Below are positions 1 to 8,142 of a stretch of DNA of 26,150 nt, piece by piece. This stretch comes from JBDSEG01 sp039920165. GTDB lineage: Bacteria; Pseudomonadota; Gammaproteobacteria; Burkholderiales; Burkholderiaceae_C. Every line of letters starts with the position of its first letter. Within the stretch, counting starts at the first letter, position 1. Made by a program: the position numbers and the translations under genes. The DNA lies in NCBI GenBank assembly GCA_039920165.1, contig JBDSEG010000394.1:1-26150 (forward strand), written 5' to 3'. The notes under the pieces were generated by a model. The model saw only the letters and a list, made by a program, of their open reading frames with translations. It searched no databases and was not told where the DNA came from.

Positions 1-249
1 GTACGGGAACTGCAGCACGGTGGAGCTGATCGAGATCCCGCGTTGGCGCTCGAGCTCCATCCAGTCCGACGTCGCCGAACGCCGACCCTCGCGGGCCTTC
101 ACCGCGCCGGCCCGCTGCACCGCGCCGGCATAGAGCAGGAACTTCTCGGTCAGCGTGGTCTTGCCCGCGTCGGGGTGGGAAATGATGGCGAAGGTTCGGC
201 GCCGCCGCACTTCTTTGGCCAGCAAGCTCGGGGGGGGATCGGATGCCAT
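1..249 (-). CDS. prfC: Peptide chain release factor 3, N-terminal part
   Basis: This is the first 83 codons of RF3, the translational GTPase that recycles RF1/RF2 from the ribosome after termination; the gene leaves the window at its left edge. The visible protein holds the G1 P-loop in ISHPDAGKTTLTEK (about residues 25-38), followed by the RF3-typical ATSDWMELERQRGIS stretch with the switch I/G2 region. The ATG at 249 is chosen because it puts about 18 residues before RRTFAIISHPDAGKT, close to the E. coli protein. No Shine-Dalgarno sequence is visible before it; a GC palindrome sits 8 nt upstream instead. It lies 45 nt downstream of the DJ-1/PfpI gene on the same strand. Family assignment is secure. 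Confidence 0.95.
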   Translation of the reverse strand, partial: MASDPPPSLLAKEVRRRRTFAIISHPDAGKTTLTEKFLLYAGAVQRAGAVKAREGRRSATSDWMELERQRGISISSTVLQFPY

Positions 250-256
250 GAAGCGC

Positions 257-272
257 GCGGCGCGCGCGCCGC
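257..272. repeat. 16-nt alternating CG palindrome before prfC
   Basis: GCGGCGCGCGCGCCGC is a perfect 16-nt palindrome 8 nt upstream of the prfC start codon, in the position where a ribosome binding site would be expected. In mRNA it could fold into a short stable hairpin; as DNA the alternating CG core is Z-DNA prone. Whether it acts on prfC translation is inference. Chance occurrence is possible at this GC content. Confidence 0.5.
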
Positions 273-294
273 ATGTCGGATGCGAGGGCCGCGA

Positions 295-921
295 TTATCG
301 CGGTGCAGTATCCGATGCAGACTCGGACATGAACGGGCGCACCACCGCGAACAGCCGCTCCACATAGGCCTTCTTTTCGCCCACCGGCGCCGCATATTCG
401 AGTGCCTGCGTGGCAGCCTCCACGCCGGCGCCGCGAAGCATCAGCCACGCCGCCAGATATTGGGAGGCGAGGCAGCCGCCTGCGGTCGCGATGGCGCCGC
501 GCGCGTGGAAGGCCGACTCCTGCACCCGAACCCCGGCTTCAATCAGCCACGGCTTGGTCGCGAGGTCGGTGCAGGCGGGCAGATCGGCCAGCAGCCCGAG
601 GCGGGCCAGGATCAGCGCGCCCGAGCATTGGCTGGCGATGGTCTGGCGCAGCGGGTCGAGCTGCAGCCGGTCGACGATCGCGCTGTTCGTCGCAATCGCC
701 CGCGTATAGATTCCGCTGCCGAAGATCACGGCATCGGCCTCGTTGGCGAATTCGAGCGGCTGCTGCGCCTGCACCGTCACCCCGCTCATCGATGTGACGT
801 GTGCGCTCGGGCTCGCGATCTCGGCCTTCCAGCCGATCGCGTGTAGGCGGTTCAGCAAGCCGAGCACGATGAAGGAGTCGAGCTCGTTGAATCCGTCGAA
901 TGTGACGATGGCGATGCGCAT
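295..921 (-). CDS. DJ-1/PfpI family protein
   Basis: This is a 208-residue protein of the DJ-1/PfpI (class I glutamine amidotransferase-like) fold. It begins MRIAIVTFDGFNELD, typical of the family's first strand, with an acidic residue (E13) where the conserved glutamate lies. The nucleophile-elbow cysteine is C99 in ASQCSGALILARLG. The family includes chaperones, glyoxalases, isonitrile hydratases and transcription-regulator domains; nothing here singles out one activity. The frame is open 14 codons further upstream, but the ATG at 921 begins the conserved strand and is preferred; no clear Shine-Dalgarno is seen. It starts 34 nt after the tctA stop on the same strand, so it may be co-transcribed with the transporter, perhaps handling a transported compound (inference). 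Confidence 0.85.
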   Translation of the reverse strand: MRIAIVTFDGFNELDSFIVLGLLNRLHAIGWKAEIASPSAHVTSMSGVTVQAQQPLEFANEADAVIFGSGIYTRAIATNSAIVDRLQLDPLRQTIASQCSGALILARLGLLADLPACTDLATKPWLIEAGVRVQESAFHARGAIATAGGCLASQYLAAWLMLRGAGVEAATQALEYAAPVGEKKAYVERLFAVVRPFMSESASDTAPR

Positions 922-955
922 GGCGGGCTGTGTCGAAGCGGTTTCAGAACAGACG

Positions 956-2440
956 CTACACACGCGCCGCCGGTTTGATGAGCCGGGCCAGCGGCCACAG
1001 CCAGATCAGCAGCGTCAGCGCGCCCAGCACACCCGCGATCGGCCGCTCGAAGAAGACGAGGAAGTTGCCGTCGGCCTTGACCAGGCTGCTGAAGAAATGC
1101 TCCTCGAGCATCGTGCCCAGCACGACGCCCAGGATCGTTGGAGCGACCGGAAAGCCCCAACGCTCCATGAAGAACGCGACCACGCCCGCCACCAGCATCA
1201 CCAGCACGCCGAACAGGCTGTTGTTGATCGCGAAGCTGCCGACCACGCAGAAGAGCAGGATGAGCGGCATCAGAAGGCGGGCCGGCACGCGCAGGATTCG
1301 CGTGGCGATCTTGATCGCCATCCAGCCCAGCGGCAGCATCAGCAACTGCGCCAGGATGAACACGATAAAGACCGCATAGATATTTTGTGGGTTGTCGACG
1401 AACAGGGTCGGCCCCGGATTCATCCCCTTGAGATACAGCACACCAATTGCGATGGCCGTGACCGAGTCGCCCGGAATGCCGAACACCAACGCCGGGATCC
1501 AGGCCCCGCCGAGTGCCGCATTGTTGGCCGCGCCCGATTCGACGATGCCTTCGACATGTCCGGTGCCAAATTTTTCAGGCTCCTTCGAAAATCGCTTGGA
1601 GATCGCATACGACATCCAGGCTGCGATATCGGCCCCGGCACCCGGCAATGCGCCGACCAGCGTGCCGAGCGCGGAGCCGCGCAGCAGCTGCAGCGGGTAT
1701 TTTCGCAGCAGCGCCCCCATGCCCTTGAACACGCTCGTGAACGGCCGCTCGGTCGCCATCAGCGGCTTGTCGACGACGACCGCAAAGCGCAGCACCTCGG
1801 AGACGGCAAACATTCCGATCATCAGCGGGATGAGCGCGATGCCGCCGGTCAGTTCGGCATTCCCAAAGGTATAGCGCGGCGCGCCTGCGGGGTTCTCGAG
1901 GCCTACGCACGAGATCAAGAGGCCGACCAGCATCGATACCACGCCCTTGAGCGGATCGCTGCCGGCGATAAACACGGCGCAGGTGAAGCCGAGCATCACG
2001 AGCCAGAAATATTCGAACGAACTGAATTTGAGCGCGACCTCGGCCAACATCGGCGCCGCGACGATCAGCACCAGCACGCCGAAGATGCCGCCCAGCACCG
2101 AGAACACCAGCCCGGCGCCGAGCGCGACCTCTGCCAGGCCTTTCTTGGTCAGCAGGAAAGCCTCGTCGGTATACGCGGCGGAGGCCGGCGTGCCCGGCAT
2201 GCGCAGCAACGCGCTCGGGATATCGCCCGAGAAGATCGCCATCGCGGTCGCGGTGACGATCGCCGCCACCGCCGGCACCGGCGCCATGAAGAAGGTCACC
2301 GGCACCAGCAGCGCGGTCGCCATGGTCGCGGTGAGGCCCGGGATGGCGCCGACGAACAGGCCATACAGGGCCGAGAGGAAGATCACCAGCAGCACATACG
2401 GCTGGAAGACGAGCCCGAAGGCGGTGAGCACCGCGTCCAT
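956..2440 (-). CDS. tctA: Tripartite tricarboxylate transporter, large permease TctA
   Basis: This is a 494-residue polytopic inner-membrane protein, the usual TctA length. The family signature glycine/proline loop appears near the N-terminus (GLFVGAIPGLTATMATALL, about residues 27-45) and again in the second half (GTLVGALPGAGADIAAWMSY), as expected for the internal repeat. Many hydrophobic segments run along its length (around ten by eye). TctA forms the sodium-driven translocation pore with TctB, taking substrate from the periplasmic TctC protein. It starts 10 nt after the tctB stop, so translational coupling is likely. The substrate (citrate or another carboxylate) cannot be told from sequence. 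No truncation is seen. Confidence 0.95.
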   Translation of the reverse strand: MDAVLTAFGLVFQPYVLLVIFLSALYGLFVGAIPGLTATMATALLVPVTFFMAPVPAVAAIVTATAMAIFSGDIPSALLRMPGTPASAAYTDEAFLLTKKGLAEVALGAGLVFSVLGGIFGVLVLIVAAPMLAEVALKFSSFEYFWLVMLGFTCAVFIAGSDPLKGVVSMLVGLLISCVGLENPAGAPRYTFGNAELTGGIALIPLMIGMFAVSEVLRFAVVVDKPLMATERPFTSVFKGMGALLRKYPLQLLRGSALGTLVGALPGAGADIAAWMSYAISKRFSKEPEKFGTGHVEGIVESGAANNAALGGAWIPALVFGIPGDSVTAIAIGVLYLKGMNPGPTLFVDNPQNIYAVFIVFILAQLLMLPLGWMAIKIATRILRVPARLLMPLILLFCVVGSFAINNSLFGVLVMLVAGVVAFFMERWGFPVAPTILGVVLGTMLEEHFFSSLVKADGNFLVFFERPIAGVLGALTLLIWLWPLARLIKPAARV

Positions 2441-2450
2441 CGCTCGCGAC

Positions 2451-2915
2451 TCAATACAACGGGCGCAGCGCGCCCCAGGGCAAGGGCACGCGCAGGAGCT
2501 TGTAGAACGCGATATGCACGACGAGCGTGCCGGCCAGCGCCCAGCCCAGCGCCGGCAGCGGTCGCACCCGCAGTGCCATGAACACTGCGGCCAGGCACAG
2601 CGGGGCGAGCAATAAGAAGCCGAGGCGATCCACCCCGACCAGATAGGCGATCACCGAGCCGATGATCACCGCTGCGCTGCCGTAGTGCTCGGCCTTGCGC
2701 GGTGGCTCGCCGGTCTCGTGCGCATATGCCGACGCGCGCAGGCTGCGCACGACGAGGGCCGCGCCGCACAGCAGCAGTCCCGCGCCGATGATCATTGGCA
2801 GGAAGCCGGCCCCGAGTTTTTGCCCCGGCACGGCCGGAAAGCCGCGGGTGGACCACATCACGGCCAGCGCCAGCAGCGCCAGCGCGACGCCGACCCAGCG
2901 ATCGGTTTGACGCAC
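2451..2915 (-). CDS. tctB: Tripartite tricarboxylate transporter, small permease TctB
   Basis: This is a 154-residue protein with four hydrophobic stretches (roughly residues 8-24, 36-58, 80-98 and 120-140) and the typical TctB opening RQTDRWVGVALALLALAV, followed by GAGFLPMIIGAGLLLCGAAL. TctB is the poorly conserved small membrane subunit of tripartite tricarboxylate transporters. The start codon is GTG at 2915. It lies 13 nt after the tctC stop and 10 nt before tctA, so the order is tctC-tctB-tctA in one transcript. The acidic and basic linker around residues 62-78 is probably cytoplasmic or periplasmic loop; its side is not determinable here. Confidence 0.9.
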   Translation of the reverse strand: MRQTDRWVGVALALLALAVMWSTRGFPAVPGQKLGAGFLPMIIGAGLLLCGAALVVRSLRASAYAHETGEPPRKAEHYGSAAVIIGSVIAYLVGVDRLGFLLLAPLCLAAVFMALRVRPLPALGWALAGTLVVHIAFYKLLRVPLPWGALRPLY

Positions 2916-2928
2916 CCGGTGCGCCGTG

Positions 2929-3915
2929 CTACTTGGCGATGCCTACGGCTGTCATCACGGTCTTCATGTCCGCATCGCCCTTGGCCATGAAGCGCGCGAA
3001 CTCCTCGCCGTTGCCCCACAACGTGCCAAAGCCGCGCTGAGCCATGAAGTCCTTGTATTCCTTGCTGTCATAGGCCTTCTTGACGGACGCCTCGAGGCGT
3101 GCCTCGATCGGCTTGGGCAGGCCCTTGGGTGCTGCGATGCCGCGCCAGGCACCGGTCGCCCACGACGATCCGGTCGCCTCCTTCAGCGTCGGCACGTTCG
3201 GGTACAGCGCCGAGCGCTTGTCGTCCATGATGGCCAGCGAGCGCACCTTGCCGGCATCGATCAACGAGCGCGCCTCGGGCAGCGAGCACGGAACGAACTC
3301 GACCCCGCCGGCCGCCAGGTCCTGCAGCCCCGGGGCGGCGCCGTTCGACGGCACCCAGGGCACCGAGGCCGGGTCGAGCTTGGCATCGCGCAGCATGCCC
3401 GCGAGCGCCAGATGCCAGATGCCGCCCTGTCCGGTGCCCGAGGCCTTGAACTTGCCGGGGTTGGCCTTCACCGCCGCCAGCACGTCGTTCATGGTCTTGT
3501 ATGGCGAATCGGCGCGCACCTGAAACCCCGCAGGGTCGAGGTTGACGAGCGCGATGGGCGTATAGCTGGTCGGGTCGAGTTCGGTCAGCTTTTGGTGGTG
3601 CATCATCGAAATCTCGACCGTGAGCATCCCGATCGTGAAGCCGTCGGGCGGCGCACTGGCGATCGCGGAATGCCCCACCACCCCCGAGCCGCCGGTGCGG
3701 TTCACCACGTTCACGGGTTGGCCGAGATCCTTCTCCATCAGCGTCGCGAGGATGCGCGCCACCGCGTCGGTGCCGCCGCCGGCGCCCCATGGCACGATCA
3801 TCGTGATCGGCCGGTCGGGGTATGCCGCCTGCGCGAAGACAGTTGGCGAAGCGGTGAGGGCCAGGACGGCAAGGCCGGCAAGGCTGGCGCTGAACAAGCG
3901 GCGGGTGGGTCTCAT
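2929..3915 (-). CDS. tctC: TctC/Bug periplasmic solute-binding protein
   Basis: This is a periplasmic solute-binding protein of the tripartite tricarboxylate (Bug) family, 328 residues from the chosen ATG. The N-terminus MRPTRRLFSASLAGLAVLAL is a signal peptide, with a likely cut after FAQA (residue 30). TRRLF resembles a twin-arginine motif, which some Bug proteins carry. The mature protein opens with YPDRPITMIVPWGAGGGTDA, the family hallmark, and later has PPDGFTIGM and PNVPTLKEA. An in-frame ATG at 3957 would add 14 residues, but the ATG at 3915 has AAGGA just upstream and places the twin arginines correctly. The gene lies downstream of oxyR on the same strand. The ligand is unknown; Bug proteins bind carboxylates, amino acids, nicotinate and others. 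Confidence 0.92.
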   Translation of the reverse strand: MRPTRRLFSASLAGLAVLALTASPTVFAQAAYPDRPITMIVPWGAGGGTDAVARILATLMEKDLGQPVNVVNRTGGSGVVGHSAIASAPPDGFTIGMLTVEISMMHHQKLTELDPTSYTPIALVNLDPAGFQVRADSPYKTMNDVLAAVKANPGKFKASGTGQGGIWHLALAGMLRDAKLDPASVPWVPSNGAAPGLQDLAAGGVEFVPCSLPEARSLIDAGKVRSLAIMDDKRSALYPNVPTLKEATGSSWATGAWRGIAAPKGLPKPIEARLEASVKKAYDSKEYKDFMAQRGFGTLWGNGEEFARFMAKGDADMKTVMTAVGIAK

Positions 3916-4007
3916 GGCTTCCTTGATGACGCTGCGCAGGGGCGTTGAATCTTGCATGGCGTCCCGCCCTCGACAACCCGGGAAACCCCGCGCGGGCCCT
4001 CGCGGTG

Positions 4008-4928
4008 TCAGGACAGGCGCGCCACGCCGACCAGCGGACAGGCATAGATCGCATTGCGAAGCGCCGCGATCGCCTCGTAGCGGGTAAAGCTGCGCCGCCA
4101 TGCAAGCACGACGCGGCGCGTCGGCGCTGCACCCGAGAAGGGAACGTAGACGACATGCGGCTGCGCGTCGTGCGGCACGCTCAACTGCGGCACGACGGTC
4201 ACGCCCATCCCCGAGGCGACCATATATTTGATCGTCTCGAGCGACGAGCCCTCGAAGGTCTTGCGAATGCCTTCGGCATCGCTGCTGAAGCGCGCATATT
4301 CCGGGCACACCTCGAGCACATGGTCTCGAAAGCAGTGGCCGGTGCCGAGCAGCAACAGGGTCTCCTGCTTGAGCTCCTCGGCACTGATATGCGCGCGCGC
4401 GGAAAGCGGGTGGGTTCTCGGCACCGCGACCTGGAACGGCTCGTCGTAGAGCTGTGCGACCGCCAGACCGCCGTCGGGAAAGGGCTCGGCCATGATCGCG
4501 CAGTCGAGTTCGTTGCTGCGCAGCATGTCGAGCAGCTTGGCGGTGAAATTCTCCTGCAGGATGAGCGGCATCTGCGGCGTGCGTTCTATCGTCTGGCGCA
4601 CGAGGTCGGGTAGCAGATACGGCCCGATGGTGTAGATCACGCCCAGGCGCAGCGGGCCGGCGAGCGGGTCCTTGCCGCGCCGTGCGATCTGCTTGATCTC
4701 GGCCGCCTGCTCGATCACCTGCTGGGCCTGGCGCACGATCTCGAGGCCCAGCGGCGTCACGCTGACCTCTGCACTGCCGCGCTCGAAGATGCGCACGTCG
4801 AGCTCTTCCTCTAGCTTCTTGATCGCCACGCTGAGCGTGGGCTGCGACACCGAGCAAGCCTCGGCCGCGCGGCCGAAATGGCGCTCGCGCGCGACGGCGA
4901 CGATATAGCGCAGTTCGGTCAGGGTCAT
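4008..4928 (-). CDS. oxyR: OxyR, LysR-type hydrogen peroxide sensor
   Basis: This is a 306-residue LysR-type regulator that matches OxyR rather than a generic family member. The N-terminal helix-turn-helix (about residues 3-60) includes ACSVSQPTLSVAIKKLEEEL. The peroxide-sensing pair is present as GHCFRDHVLEVC, with cysteines at positions 199 and 208, the same numbers as in E. coli OxyR. The flanking FEGSSLETIKYMVASGMG is also OxyR-like. On oxidation OxyR forms the C199-C208 disulfide and controls catalase and peroxiredoxin genes. It follows recG by 36 nt, a pairing known in Burkholderiales. A -10-like CACAAT lies 6 nt before the ATG, so it may also have its own near-leaderless promoter. tctC follows on the same strand 92 nt later. 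Confidence 0.95.
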   Translation of the reverse strand: MTLTELRYIVAVARERHFGRAAEACSVSQPTLSVAIKKLEEELDVRIFERGSAEVSVTPLGLEIVRQAQQVIEQAAEIKQIARRGKDPLAGPLRLGVIYTIGPYLLPDLVRQTIERTPQMPLILQENFTAKLLDMLRSNELDCAIMAEPFPDGGLAVAQLYDEPFQVAVPRTHPLSARAHISAEELKQETLLLLGTGHCFRDHVLEVCPEYARFSSDAEGIRKTFEGSSLETIKYMVASGMGVTVVPQLSVPHDAQPHVVYVPFSGAAPTRRVVLAWRRSFTRYEAIAALRNAIYACPLVGVARLS

Positions 4929-4934
4929 CCGCGA

Positions 4935-4946
4935 ATTGTGCTTGCC
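4935..4946 (-). promoter_or_regulatory. Possible oxyR promoter, near-leaderless
   Basis: On the minus strand GGCAAGCACAAT ends exactly 6 nt before the oxyR ATG. CACAAT is a plausible -10 element; with a 17-nt spacer the -35 position reads TCGGCA (4 of 6 to TTGACA). Transcription would start at or within a nucleotide or two of the ATG. The same 12-mer stands at the same distance before the OmpA-like lipoprotein gene. No transcript data are available. Confidence 0.4.
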
Positions 4947-4964
4947 GGCCGCGCCGGTGCCGAC

Positions 4965-7040
4965 TCACGCCTTCAGAAAATCGGACCGTGTTCCGAGCCA
5001 GCGCTCGACCTGGCGTTCGGCCGCGGCGGGGTGTTGGGCGAGCAGCCGCTCGGCCGCGCGCCGGGCCAGCGGCACCAGCGCCGCGTCGAGCGTGAGGTCG
5101 GCGAAGCGCAGCAGCGGCGCGCCAGACTGGCGTGCGCCGAGAAATTCGCCCGGGCCGCGGATCTCGAGGTCGCGGCGCGCAATCTCGAAGCCGTCGTTCG
5201 TCTCCAGCATCGCCTTCAGGCGCGCCTTCGCGGTATCCGACAGGGGCGTCGCATAAAGCAGCACGCACACGCTCGTCACGCCGCCGCGGCCGACCCGTCC
5301 GCGCAGCTGGTGCAGCTGCGACAGGCCGAAGCGCTCGGCGTGCTCGACCACCATGAGCGACGCATTCGGCACATCGACGCCGACCTCGATCACCGTCGTC
5401 GCGACCAGCACGTCGAGCTGCCCGTTGTCGAAGAGCGCCATCGTCGTGGCCTTCTCGGCCGCCGGCATCCGCCCGTGCAGCAGGCCGACGCGCCGGCCTT
5501 GCAACGCGGCGCTCAACTGTTCGTGCGCCTCGATCGCATTGCGCAGGTCGAGCGTCTCGCTCTCTTCGATCAAGGGGCAGACCCAGTACACCTGCCGGCC
5601 TTGCGCTACCTCGTCGCGCATCCGCGCGATCACGTCGTCGCGCCGCGCGTTCGAGAAGAGCTTGGTGACGACCGGCGTGCGACCCGGCGGCAGTTCATCC
5701 AGCGTCGCGATATCGAGATCGGCGAACAGCGTCATCGCGAGCGTGCGCGGGATCGGCGTCGCGCTCATCATCAGCGTGTGCGGCGCGAGCAGAACACCGT
5801 CGACCGCATCGAGCTTGGCGCGCAGCGCCAGCCGCTGCTGAACCCCGAACCGATGTTGCTCGTCGACGATCGCGAGGCCCAGGCGCTTGAACGCGACCTG
5901 CTCTTCGATCACCGCGTGCGTGCCGACGACCAGCGCCGCTGCACCCGACGCCACCCGATCGAGCATGTCACGCCGCGCCTTGCCCTTGTGGCTGCCGGTG
6001 AGCCAGGCCACCTCGACGCCGAGCGGTGCGAGCCAGCCGACGAGCTTGCGCAGATGCTGCTCGGCCAGGATCTCGGTCGGCGCCATCAGCGCGCACTGCC
6101 AGCCGTTGTCGATCGCAATGGCCGCCGCCAGCGCGGCGACCACGGTCTTGCCCGATCCCACATCGCCTTGCAGCAGGCGGTGCATCGGCGCAGCGCGCTG
6201 CAAGTCGCTCGCGATCTCGCCGGCGACGCGGCGCTGCGCCCCGGTCAGGCTAAAGGGCAGCGCGGCGAGCAGCTGCTCGTGCAGCCCGCGGTGGCGCAGT
6301 TCGAACGGCGGCGCCCGTTGCGATTCGCGTTCGCGCTTGGCCTGCAGCTGCGACAACTGCTGCGCCAGTAGCTCGTCGAATTTGACGCGCTGCCAGGCCG
6401 GATGGCTGTGATCTTCGAGCGTTGCGGCGGGCGTCCGCGGGTCGGGATGGTGCAGAAACAGCAGCGCATCTCGCAGGCTCCACGCGCCCCGCGGAACCAC
6501 GTCGGCCGGCAGTACTTCGGCCAGGTCGGCGTGCTGCAGCGCCGATTCGACCACCTTGCGCAGATAGGCCTGGTGCAGCTGCGCACTGGTCGGATAGACC
6601 GGCGTGAGCGCGCTCGGCAAGGGCGTCTCCGCGGCCACCGCCTTGACCACCGGATGGACCATCTCCAGCCCGAAAAAGCCGCCGCGCGCGGCGCCGCGAA
6701 CGCGCACCCGCGTGCCGGCCTCGAGCGACTTCTGCTGCGATGGATAGAAGTTGAGAAAGCGCAGCACCAGATCGCCGCTACCGTCGTTCACGCGCAGCAC
6801 AAGCTGGCGCCGTGAACGCTGCTCGACGCGGTTGTCGATTACCACGCCCTCGATCTGGGCCGTCTCGCCGTCCCGCAGCGCGGCGATGCGCGCGAGCCGG
6901 GTCTCGTCCTCGTAGCGCAACGGCAGGTGAAGCGCGAGATCGATATCGCGCACGAGGCCGAGCTTGTCAAGCGCCTTTTGCGGGCCGGTCTTCGCCTTCG
7001 CCGACGCGGGAGGGTGGGCGGCATCGCGCGAAAGCGGCAT
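4965..7040 (-). CDS. recG: ATP-dependent DNA helicase RecG
   Basis: RecG is a double-stranded DNA translocase that reverses stalled replication forks and branch-migrates Holliday junctions. The 691-residue product is nearly the same length as E. coli RecG (693). An N-terminal wedge/OB domain (about 20-240) carries LHLPLRYEDETRL. The helicase core follows, with Walker A GDVGSGKT at 292-299, the DEQH box at 393-396 followed by RFGVQQR, SATPIPRTLAMT (motif III), and the C-terminal GRVGRG (motif VI). The TRG-type C-terminal region GFEIARRDLEIRGPGEFLG is present. The ATG at 7040 fits the family length; the open frame further upstream runs into queA on the other strand and is not used. A CAAAAT hexamer lies 6 nt before the ATG. 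Confidence 0.96.
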   Translation of the reverse strand: MPLSRDAAHPPASAKAKTGPQKALDKLGLVRDIDLALHLPLRYEDETRLARIAALRDGETAQIEGVVIDNRVEQRSRRQLVLRVNDGSGDLVLRFLNFYPSQQKSLEAGTRVRVRGAARGGFFGLEMVHPVVKAVAAETPLPSALTPVYPTSAQLHQAYLRKVVESALQHADLAEVLPADVVPRGAWSLRDALLFLHHPDPRTPAATLEDHSHPAWQRVKFDELLAQQLSQLQAKRERESQRAPPFELRHRGLHEQLLAALPFSLTGAQRRVAGEIASDLQRAAPMHRLLQGDVGSGKTVVAALAAAIAIDNGWQCALMAPTEILAEQHLRKLVGWLAPLGVEVAWLTGSHKGKARRDMLDRVASGAAALVVGTHAVIEEQVAFKRLGLAIVDEQHRFGVQQRLALRAKLDAVDGVLLAPHTLMMSATPIPRTLAMTLFADLDIATLDELPPGRTPVVTKLFSNARRDDVIARMRDEVAQGRQVYWVCPLIEESETLDLRNAIEAHEQLSAALQGRRVGLLHGRMPAAEKATTMALFDNGQLDVLVATTVIEVGVDVPNASLMVVEHAERFGLSQLHQLRGRVGRGGVTSVCVLLYATPLSDTAKARLKAMLETNDGFEIARRDLEIRGPGEFLGARQSGAPLLRFADLTLDAALVPLARRAAERLLAQHPAAAERQVERWLGTRSDFLKA

Positions 7041-7042
7041 GG

Positions 7043-7052
7043 GACAATTTTG
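7043..7052. promoter_or_regulatory. Overlapping -10-like boxes between recG and queA
   Basis: The 46-nt divergent gap contains, on the minus strand, CAAAAT (7052-7047), 6 nt before the recG ATG. On the plus strand GACAAT (7043-7048) lies 38 nt before the queA ATG. The two hexamers overlap, so the two promoters would compete for the same site. No convincing -35 is seen at 17-18 nt for recG, so the call rests on the -10-like boxes only. Confidence 0.3.
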
Positions 7053-7086
7053 CCCTCCGTTGGCACGGGCCGGTCCAGCCCTCGAC

Positions 7087-8142
7087 ATGAACCGCAACCT
7101 CACCCTGAGCGACTTCGATTTCGCTCTGCCTCCCGAACTCATCGCGCAACACCCGGCACCGGAACGCAGCGGCTCGCGCCTGCTCGACGCACGCGGCGAC
7201 GCGCCGGTCGACCGCATCTTCCGCGAGCTGCCGTCGCTGCTGCGGCCGGGCGATCTGCTCGTCTTCAACGACACCCGCGTCATCAAGGCTCGGCTACATG
7301 GAGTGAAAGCGAGCGGCGGCGCGGTCGAGGCGCTGGTCGAGCGGGTGCTGCTCGGCCACCAGGTGCTGGCCCATGTGCGCGCGAGCAAATCGCCGCGCGC
7401 CGGATCACTGATCCGATTCGCGCAGGCGTTCGACGCCGAGGTGCTGGGGCGCGACGGCCCCGACGGATCGCTGTTCCGGTTGCACTTTTCCGGCGATCCG
7501 TTCGACCTGCTCGAACGTTATGGCCATGTGCCGCTGCCGCCCTACATCACCCATGCCGACGATGCCGACGACGCGCGGCGCTACCAGACGGTGTTCGGCG
7601 TCAAGCCGGGGGCGGTTGCGGCGCCGACCGCGGCACTGCATTTCGATGCCGGCGTGCTCGACAAACTCGCGCGGCGCGGCATCGCGAGCGCCGCGGTCAC
7701 GCTGCACGTCGGCGCCGGCACCTTCCAGCCGGTGCGCGCCGAGCGCCTGACCGACCACGTCATGCACAGCGAATGGTTCGACGTGCCCGATGCGACGGTG
7801 CAGGCCATTGCACGTGCGCGAAGCGGTGGCGGACGTATCGTCGCGGTCGGCACCACGACCTTGCGCGCGCTCGAATCGGCAGCACTCGACGAGCGGCTCG
7901 AAGCGGGCAGCCGCGAGACCGCCATCTTCATCACGCCCGGCTTCGATTTCCGCGTCGTCGATCTGCTGCTGACCAATTTCCACCTGCCGCGCAGCACGCT
8001 GCTGATGCTGGTCAGCGCGCTCGCGGGGCACCAGAAGATCATGGCGCTCTATGCCCATGCGATCACGCAGCGCTACCGCTTCTTCAGCTACGGCGATGCG
8101 ATGCTGCTTGCGCGCGCCGACTCGACAATCGACGCATGCTGA
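7087..8142 (+). CDS. queA: S-adenosylmethionine:tRNA ribosyltransferase-isomerase QueA
   Basis: QueA transfers and isomerises the ribosyl group of S-adenosylmethionine onto preQ1 at wobble position 34 of GUN-anticodon tRNAs, giving epoxyqueuosine. The 351-residue protein has the usual family length and landmarks: FDFALPPELIAQHPA at the N-terminus, LLVFNDTRVIKARLHG, LPPYI, and the central TLHVGAGTFQPVR, with FHLPRSTLLMLVSALAG near the C-terminus. The ATG at 7087 gives the canonical start MNRNLTLSDFDF; the open frame upstream overlaps recG and is rejected. The last 7 nt overlap the start of tgt, so the two genes are translationally coupled. No good Shine-Dalgarno sequence precedes the ATG. Confidence 0.96.
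   Translation: MNRNLTLSDFDFALPPELIAQHPAPERSGSRLLDARGDAPVDRIFRELPSLLRPGDLLVFNDTRVIKARLHGVKASGGAVEALVERVLLGHQVLAHVRASKSPRAGSLIRFAQAFDAEVLGRDGPDGSLFRLHFSGDPFDLLERYGHVPLPPYITHADDADDARRYQTVFGVKPGAVAAPTAALHFDAGVLDKLARRGIASAAVTLHVGAGTFQPVRAERLTDHVMHSEWFDVPDATVQAIARARSGGGRIVAVGTTTLRALESAALDERLEAGSRETAIFITPGFDFRVVDLLLTNFHLPRSTLLMLVSALAGHQKIMALYAHAITQRYRFFSYGDAMLLARADSTIDAC

Noticed and set aside
743..2581. A 612-codon plus-strand frame opposite tctA
   Set aside because: Low-complexity His/Gln/Arg-rich product and complete overlap with tctA, whose membrane-protein motifs are clear.
2929..5268. A single 779-codon protein joining part of oxyR/recG antisense-frame sequence to TctC
   Set aside because: The frame is simply open upstream of tctC; the TctC signal peptide at 3915 shows the true start, and the upstream part reads oxyR and recG out of frame.
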